A stretch of 64,000 nucleotides of DNA. Origin: Hedera helix. Taxonomy: Eukaryota; Streptophyta; Magnoliopsida; Apiales; Araliaceae. Position numbers and translations under genes: made by a program. The stretch is taken from contig OX359273.1 of the NCBI GenBank assembly GCA_947179155.2, forward strand, positions 10,789,001 through 10,853,000, read 5' to 3'. Below are positions 57,072 through 64,000 of this stretch, in pieces; position 1 is the first letter of the stretch; every line of letters begins with the position of its first letter. The notes beneath the pieces were generated by a model. That model worked only from the letters and a program-made list of their open reading frames with translations. It searched no databases and was not told the origin of the DNA.

Positions 57072-58762
57072 TGTAACGCCCCGGGAATCCTCACAATGAC
57101 ATCGGGCGACTAACCACAACATTACATAAACAATTATTTCCTTAACCTTATTTCCCTTTAATTATTATTTAATATCATTTAAATAATAATTAATTAATTA
57201 TCATCAGTTCCTTTAATGATTATTGAATATCATTTAAATAATAATTTCTTAATTAATTAATCTCACTTATTATTTAATATTAATTAAATAACAAATGATC
57301 ATTTTATTCACTTAACCTCTATTTATTTATTATTTAACATCCTTTAAATAATAATTAAATAATTAATCATCCTTATTTATTAAATAATAAATAATTACCT
57401 TATTCATTTTATCTTCCTTTAATTATTATTTAATATCCTTTAAATAATAATTAGATAATTAATCACCATTATTTATTATTTAATATTAATTAAATAATAA
57501 ATAATTATTTTATTAAATTCATATACTCCTTTACTTTATTTATTATTTAGCATTTAAATAATAAATAATTAATTAAATTCTTTTTAATTACTCTATTTAT
57601 TATTTCATATTAGTTAAATAATAAATAATTACCTTTATGTATTATTTAATTAAAATTGAATAATACATAATTATTTTATTCTATCATCCTTGTTTTTCTT
57701 AAGTCCTTTGTATTTATTAAAAATATTTAATTAACTTATTATTTTTATAACTCTTGTATATACATATTATATTTCATTTCATGCACAAAATAATTTTCTT
57801 TTAATTTTTCAACTTCATTTACTATTTTTAAATAGTCCATTTCTAGCCGAAAATTGCACAAATTAATAAAAATCGAGTTTTTGTAAGAAAATTCTGAAAT
57901 TTATATTGTAGCTTCATGATAACATATAATACTCCCAGTAAATATTGCATAAGTTTTTGAATTATACATCTCAAGTTATAGCAGTTATACACTTTTAAAA
58001 CTTAGAGAATCATCGGGTCATAACTCACTCATCCGGGGTCAGATGGAGTTCATTTTTGGACAGTGTCTTCTTTATGCCATATAATAGCATTTACAAAAAG
58101 TACAGAATTGTTAAAGCAAGCTAAGTGGCCAAAATAGCCCTTGCAAAATTCTATACAGTAGTTTTTTGGGTATTTTTCAGCAGGAACTATTTTACAAGAA
58201 AATTCATCATAAATGGATTGTTTAATATTTTTCAGTCATTCAACTTGAGAAATCTTCATATCTTATAGGTATACCACCCAAAGTTGACGGATCAAGAATA
58301 CGACTTACAAAACAAGAACAGTAAATCTGGGAACGGATTGCTCAAATTTAGGTTTTCTGGCAAAAATTGATTTCATGTTTTTTGTCAAACTTACCCACAT
58401 AGATGCATATTAAAACTCATGTTAAACCCATTAAACCCTATATATACTAGTCTATCATGGATTTAAGCATCAAGAGCTTTGAAAATGGTTTTCTACCATA
58501 AAACACAATAGAAGACACAAAGCTAAGATTTTGGGTATTTTTATACCTCTTGGACTTAGTAGCTTGCTTTCTATGCTTTCCAAAGTAGAAGATGGAGCTA
58601 GAGGACATCCAAGAACACACCAAGCTTGACAAAGATCCCCTCTTTGCAAGTCTCTTGGTTTCTTTTGCATAAACTCTCAAGAACACTAAGTATTTTACTT
58701 CTTTCTCTTTTGCTCTCTATTTTCTCTCTAGCTTCCTAGAACACAAGATGAACAAAAGAAAT

Positions 58763-58798
<36 letters not shown>

Positions 58799-60253
58799 GA
58801 GAATGAGAGTGTATTAAGATTCACTAGTTAAAATGTATACTTACAACTTCTATATCTATACATCTATCACCAATTTTATCCTTACAAGTCCTTATCTAAG
58901 CTTACGTGGAGATTTTCTAGCAACTCATGACCAATCAATTAAGCCACTTAGGAGATTACATAGGACCCATGGCCCTATCCCCCAATTATCCTCACTTTTT
59001 GTTTTATTTTGAATTACAATTTGGCAGTAACATTGACCAAGATTTGACTTTCACTTAATGTGCCAAGTTGTGTCAAGGTTTAGGCCACTAGTTAAATTTC
59101 CTTTGGGCTCCAACCAATTAAATCATTTGGCTACCTAATTCTACTAGCATGACTTGATAATTAAAACAAGTATTGGGTTAGTTAAATTAAATCACACAAT
59201 TCACATAATATTGTCAATAAGTCCATTATTAATTTAATTACTTGGCTTGTTTAATTAAATAATTGGGTTAGTCCACTAGTAATTTATTTATTTACTTGGA
59301 CTATTAATTAATTCACATAAAACTTAACATATTGGGCTTAATTAGTAAACACCTTTATTTAATCACATAATCCAATTAAACTTGTTAATTACAAAGTTAA
59401 TAGAATTATTTATTAGTTTACTAACTTATCAATTTATTGATATTAAATTCCTTTGGTTAGTTCATTAATTTAAATTAATCAACTAATTGGACTCCCCTTT
59501 AGTTTAGTCGCACAAATAATCAATTCATGATTATTTATCTCCCACCAATTAACTAATGTATTGTTAGTTCTCTACATTTTCATTGAGCTTCTAATTAATT
59601 TAGGTTGGCCTAACTAATACCAACTGCACAAATTTGGCCCTAGACATTTCTTTGGGCTCATAATTTATTCCAAGTTGGACTACTAATTCAATTCATTTAT
59701 GGCTCTCAACAATTTATTCATTTGGACTATTCCATTCAATTTATTTGGGCTCAATTATATTAATTGAATAGGCTACTAGATAGTCCATTTAAGTCATCCA
59801 CGCTTGGGCTCATTTACATGTCACTTTGGGCTACTGGTTTAATTCACTTTGAACTTAATTTAATAACTTCTTTGGACTAATTTTATAATCTAATTAGACT
59901 TGTTATTTTTCCCTCAGTGGGCTTGTCACATTACCATTTATCATGACATTTAAGTTAATTAGTTGAACTTATATAATTCTCTTTTGTCAAATAATTTATC
60001 GAGTTTTAAAGGTATTATATTACTTTACTCTTAATATACCTCCAAGTATACAAAATAATAAAATTCTAGGTTTTAAAATTTTAAAACCTATATTTACACA
60101 CATTTAAATCATAAAACAAAGATTAGGGTAAAAAATAATGTTTACTCATTTTCTACACCTTTTACTTCTCCAAATCTAGATTTTAAACTTCAACCTTTAT
60201 TTCATCATCTAAGATCTTATTTAAAAGCCTTATCCAATATCCGGGATATTACA
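57072..60253 (-). mobile_element. Solo M-type chromovirus LTR between RT and RNase H of T (S3)
   Basis: 3,182 bases from TGTAACGCCCCGGG to CCGGGATATTACA. The flanks GCCAT and GTCGT match at three of five positions and may be a decayed duplication; the pol frame of T continues across (KKKLVT.. to ..VIVVPNW). Contents: AT-rich inverted-repeat array (57120-57680), TATA-like TATATATA (about 58440, minus strand), GA repeat (58766-58803), region shared with the M LTR (58440-60250). No internal genes. Confidence 0.75.
58766..58803. repeat. GA microsatellite in solo LTR S3
   Basis: About 18 AG dinucleotides with one GGG interruption, in the part just downstream of the promoter on the minus strand (CT repeats in the RNA). 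Confidence 0.85.
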
Positions 60254-61398
60254 GTCGTTACTAATTTCTTCTTTAATATTTCAAAGGCATCAAGACATGC
60301 CTGATCCATTTTGAATGGGACGTCTTTCTCAAGGAGTGTACACAAGGGTTTTAAAATCTTTATAAATCCTTAATAAAGTGTCTATAAAATCCCGCATAGC
60401 TAACAAAACTCCGTATTCCTTCCACTGATGTAGGTGGAGGTAGGTTCTTGATCGTTTTAATTTTTGCTTTGTCCACCTCAATACCGATTGCTGAAATCTT
60501 ATGACCTAATATTATTCCTTCCCACACCATAAAATAGCACTTCTTCCAATTAAGTACCATGTTCGTTTCCACACACCTTTTCAATGTCAAAATCAAATTG
60601 TCTAGACATAAATCGAAACTGTCGTCGAAAACGAGAAATCATCCATAAAAACTTCAAGATTTTGTTCAACTATGTCCAAAAAGATCGTTATCACACACCT
60701 CTAAAAAGTAGTTGGTGCGTTACAAAGACCAAACGACATCCTTCAAAACGCAAAGGTTCCATCGGGGCATGTAAAAGTGGTATTCTCTTGGTCTTCCGGG
60801 GCTATAACAATTTGATTATAGCCCGATACCCATCAAGTAGACAATAAAACTAATGACTTGCTAGCCTATCCAACATTTGATTGATGAAGGGCAAAGGAAA
60901 ATGATCATGGTGAGTTGTCTTATTCAACTTGTGGTATTCTTTGCACACTCGCCACCCAGTCGCTGTCCTGGTATGAATGAGATCATTATTTTCATTTATA
61001 ACCACTGTCATTCCTCCTTTCTTTGACACACACTGCACCGGACTAACCCATAAATTGTCTGAAATTGAGTAGATTATGTTGACATCCAACCAATTAATTA
61101 TTTTTTTCACTACCTCCTTCATTATTGGGTTCAATCTTCTTTGTTGTTTAATGATTGGCTTCGCTCCCTCTTTAAGTAATATCTTGTGCATGTAAATGGA
61201 TGGACTTAACCCCTTGATGTCTACTATGGTCCATCTGATTATCATCTTAAACTCTTGCAGCACCCTTAACAACTTGACCTCTAAATATTCATCTAGTGAA
61301 CCAGAAACAATGATTGGCAAAGTGTTGGAATCTCCCAAGTAGGTGTATCTCAAATGGTTAGGGAAGGGTTTGAGTTCTAAAACTGGTGTCTCCTCCAA
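60254..61398 (-). pseudogene. pol (RT): Reverse transcriptase of element T
   Basis: Right to left: PVLELKPFPNHLRYTYLGDS (Athila/Tat entry motif), the finger segment ending KEYHKLNKTTHHDHFPLPFI, a frameshift near 60840, decayed LDGY..., then FMDDFSFS (the catalytic YxDD region as FMDD, about 60640), and NWKKCYFMVWEGIILGHKIS..FYRHFI (60360-60596). Stops and shifts break it at several points. It is cut on the left by the solo LTR at 60253. Confidence 0.85.
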
Positions 61399-61616
61399 TG
61401 ATGATTTTGTACGCCTTTTAGCATTTTATGACTGGTTCAACATCTCATATTGCTTTTTGAACTTCTGAAATACTGGTGATGCATCCAACAGCTTCACAAA
61501 CTCCATAGGATCCAAAAAACCTATAGCATCCAAGTTGACTAGAGCCACTTCTAGTAGATCCGATAGACAATTCCCAGTCAATACTTCATCCACTGCTCCT
61601 TGATTAACTCTACCCC

Positions 61617-62260
61617 TTAGTAATCCTCAACTTCCTTAAGGAACTTCATCACTTTGACGACACTGGAGGTGGCCTTTTGATCTTGAAACCTCATCATAAG
61701 TTCACTATTCTGCACATTTATTAATGTTCTCCCTATGACTAAGAATGGGCGTCCAAGTATAATTGGCATCTTCTCATCCTCTTCAAAATCTAATACTATG
61801 AAGTTGGCCAAAAAAATGAATTTATCAACTTTCACCCAAATGTCTTCTATGATGCCCCTCGAATATATTAATGATCTATCCGTAAGTTGCAATGTGACAT
61901 TAGTGGGCTTGGCCTCTTTTAACCCCAACTGTTTGTAAACTGAAAGAGGCGTCAGATTGATGCTAGCCCCTAAGTCACAAAGTGCCCTTCCGAAAAAATG
62001 ATTTCCAATTGTACGTGGGATTGTGAAGCTACTTGGATCTTTTAACTTAAGTGGTAGATTTTTCTATAAGATAGCACTACATTCTTTTTTCAATGCCACG
62101 ATCTCAAATTCTCTCAACTTCCTCTTCTTAGACAATATCTCTTTCATAAATTTGACGTAGCTCAACATTTGCTCCAAAGCATCGGCAAATAGTATGTTGA
62201 TGTTGAGCTTTTTAAACACCTCAAGAAACTTTGAGAACTGTTTGTCTAACTTTAATTTCT
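61617..62260 (-). pseudogene. pol (PR): Aspartic protease of element T
   Basis: ALCDLGASINLTPLSVYKQLGL holds the D-L-G-A-S active site typical of Athila/Tat, followed by LQLTDRSLIYSRGIIEDIWV and MPIILGRPFLVIGRTLINV (the conserved ILGRPFL). A frame break lies near 62070. Between protease and RT (61399-61616) the sequence is collinear linker with stops. Confidence 0.85.
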
Positions 62261-63724
62261 AGAGTCTCTGCGGAAATGGTACGGGAGGCACAATGGTTCC
62301 TTGTTCACCTCCATCAGTTCTTAAGTCAGATCTCACAACTTTTAACTTGTTCGCTTCAACTTCCTCGGCCTTGGTCTTCTCTTTGTCAACCTCTTTACCT
62401 TCAAAAGTTTTTTGATATGTACTTCCATCACCAACCACTGACAACTCTTTCACAATTCGTAAAGTAATGACTTTGTAGTGCTCCTTTCCGTCCCTCTTCG
62501 GATTGACTTCTATATCACTAGGCGTCGCTCATTGAGGGCGGTTGTTTATGGCATGAGCTAACTGGCCCATCTGATTATCCAAATTTTTGATTGATACTAC
62601 TTAGCTCTTTACATTCAAATCTACTTGATTCAACAACCTGTCTTGATGACTCATTCTTCTTTCGGTTGCGGTTACAAATTTGGCTAATGTATCCTCTAAG
62701 CTCGGCTGCTTTTTTGCTTGATGAGGGACTTAATTTTGAAAACCCAATTGATGAGCTTGCCTTGGAGCTGAATTCTGAGCTTTATTATTGCTTAGAGAGA
62801 AATTAGGATGGTTCCTCCACCCTAGGTTATAGTTGTTCTAATTATTTTGCGGTTACTGTCTGTTATAACTCCCCACATACTGTATCGACTCTGCACTGAT
62901 GGCACAATGAAGCATGATTACTTACACAGAGTTCACACATGACTGCCACCGTTTATTTTGACTGAGGTCCCCATAAATCCATCTTCTTAGATAACACAAC
63001 CACTTGTACAGTTAAGGCTGTAACTGCATCCAACTCAAAAAACTTTGCAACCTTATGTTGATTGATTCTTGGGGTAGGCCACTGGTAGTTATTGGCAGCC
63101 ATGGTTTCTAATAGGTGGTATGCCTCATCAAAGTTCTTTTCCATCAGAGCTCCCCCAACTGTTACATTAATGCTTGTCCTTGTGGAATTGAACAATTCGT
63201 TGTCAAATGTTTGCACCTATAACCACTTCAGGATTTTGTCATGAGAGAACTTCCAGAGTAAGTCCTTAAATCTTTCCCATGCCTCATATAATGTCTCTGA
63301 GTCATATTTGGTGAACAAGGTAATGTCATTCATCATCCTCATTGTCTTAGCTGATGGGAAAAACTTAGTCAAGATCTTTTGTGCTAGATCTGCCCATATT
63401 ATAATCCAACTAGGCGGTAAGGAGTGTAGCCAATTTTTTTCCTTGTCACAGAGTGTGAAAGGGAAAAGTCTTAATCTGATAGCTTCCTCTAAAACCCCAT
63501 GGAACTTGAAGGTATCGCAGATTTCCAAGAAGCTGGTGAGGTGCTCATTTGGGTCGTCGTTCGGAAGCCCACCCAAACTGAACTAAATTCTGCAACATTT
63601 GAATGGTACCCAACTTGATTTCAATGTTGTTAGCATTTATGGCAAGCCTATGTTTGTTGGATTGAATTTCTGTCACCAAGGGCAGTGCATAATCCCTTAG
63701 CGATTTTTGCTCTTCTTCAGCCAT
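62261..63724 (-). pseudogene. gag: Gag of Athila/Tat-like element T
   Basis: Start ATG at 63722-63724 (MAEEEQKSLRDYALP). The frame is open to a single TAG just before 63217, then open again to 62953. It contains the Athila/Tat gag core: GGLPNDDPNEHLTSFLEICD, IRLRLFPFTLCDKEKNWLHS, LYEAWERFKDLL, and NNYQWPTPRINQHKVAKFFE with VTALTVQV. A degenerate zinc knuckle CELCVSNHASLC lies near 62910. A linker to the protease (62259-62453, rich in E and K) follows with stops. It is the least decayed N-terminal gag of the Tat class here. Confidence 0.85.
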
Positions 63725-64000
63725 GATGCCTTGAGTCTATGCTTCCTTACAAAATTGTCTCAAATTTCAAAACCTCTTTTCGATCTCGTCCTCGTACGGT
63801 AACTGTTCCTGACCTTTAGATCTTGTGTGCATACACAAAGTTGGAGTACCTAGCCTTAATTCCAGGAAAGCATAGTTTTCCGTACGTTAGCGAAATTTGT
63901 AGCTTCGGTGACTACGAAATCCGTGTTAACCAAGATAGACAAGCCAACACTTGGTGCACACTTGAGTCTAAGATCGATGATTTGCAAATGCAGACTCGAA
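63725..64000 (-). mobile_element. 5' leader of element T
   Basis: Upstream of the gag start on the minus strand. No primer site or LTR end is seen before the window ends, so the 5' LTR lies further right. No coding signal. Confidence 0.6.

Noticed and set aside
63210..63220. Programmed stop readthrough at the single TAG in gag of element T
   Set aside because: The codon after the stop is GTG rather than a known readthrough context, and the rest of the element has many stops; simple decay is more likely.

Overview
The window is plant nuclear repeat DNA, almost certainly from an AT-rich eudicot genome. I see no host gene, rRNA, tRNA or CRISPR array. Nearly every base belongs to a nested pile of LTR retrotransposons: Ty3/gypsy chromoviruses with long LTRs and a chromodomain (Tekay/Del-like), Ty3/gypsy Athila/Tat-like elements with a tRNA-Asp-type primer site, and Ty1/copia elements with an initiator-Met-type primer site. 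All coding regions carry stops, frameshifts or truncations.

Layout. 1-3458: minus-strand Athila/Tat-like element (LTR 1321-3458) whose visible interior resembles a post-integrase tail. 3459-11231: leader and 5' LTR of copia A (minus), interrupted by a solo LTR with a 5-bp target duplication (4610-9018) that carries a further LTR (about 6614-7920). 11232-13327: 5' end of chromovirus A (plus) with LTR end, primer site, an acidic/coiled-coil accessory ORF and a run of tandem hairpins. About 13328-16250: small internally deleted Tat-like element (minus) that keeps a gag zinc-knuckle region. About 16290-21750: 5'-truncated chromovirus M (minus). About 21755-43271: 5'-truncated chromovirus P (plus), joined head-to-head to M. 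P is split in its protease by a 3.4-kb solo LTR (23866-27277, duplication AATTT) and in its integrase by a 9.2-kb copia element B (29455-38664, duplication TGGTT). 43272-44829: 5' part of chromovirus C (minus), with copia C (plus, LTR 44830-46677) inserted in its LTR at the same point where copia A sits in chromovirus A, so A and C form an inverted duplication. 46872-52864: further LTR copies and fragments. 52865-64000: Athila/Tat-like element T (minus; gag, PR, RT, RH, INT read right to left), interrupted by two solo LTRs (55556-56875 and 57072-60253).

The most interesting signals are not ordinary genes. (1) Between the accessory ORF and gag of the chromoviruses lie tandem hairpins with a conserved CTTTTGTT-type loop and changing but still paired stems. 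(2) An acidic, coiled-coil accessory ORF precedes gag in three copies. (3) A hairpin with conserved GGCAA loop and covarying stem lies just after pol in three Tat/Athila-like elements. (4) The copia LTRs carry a series of TAAA/TTTA palindromes with paired changes upstream of the TATA box. (5) Both chromovirus copies have an 18-nt pure G polypurine tract. All alignments were done by eye; family names are from recognised motifs and percentages are rough.
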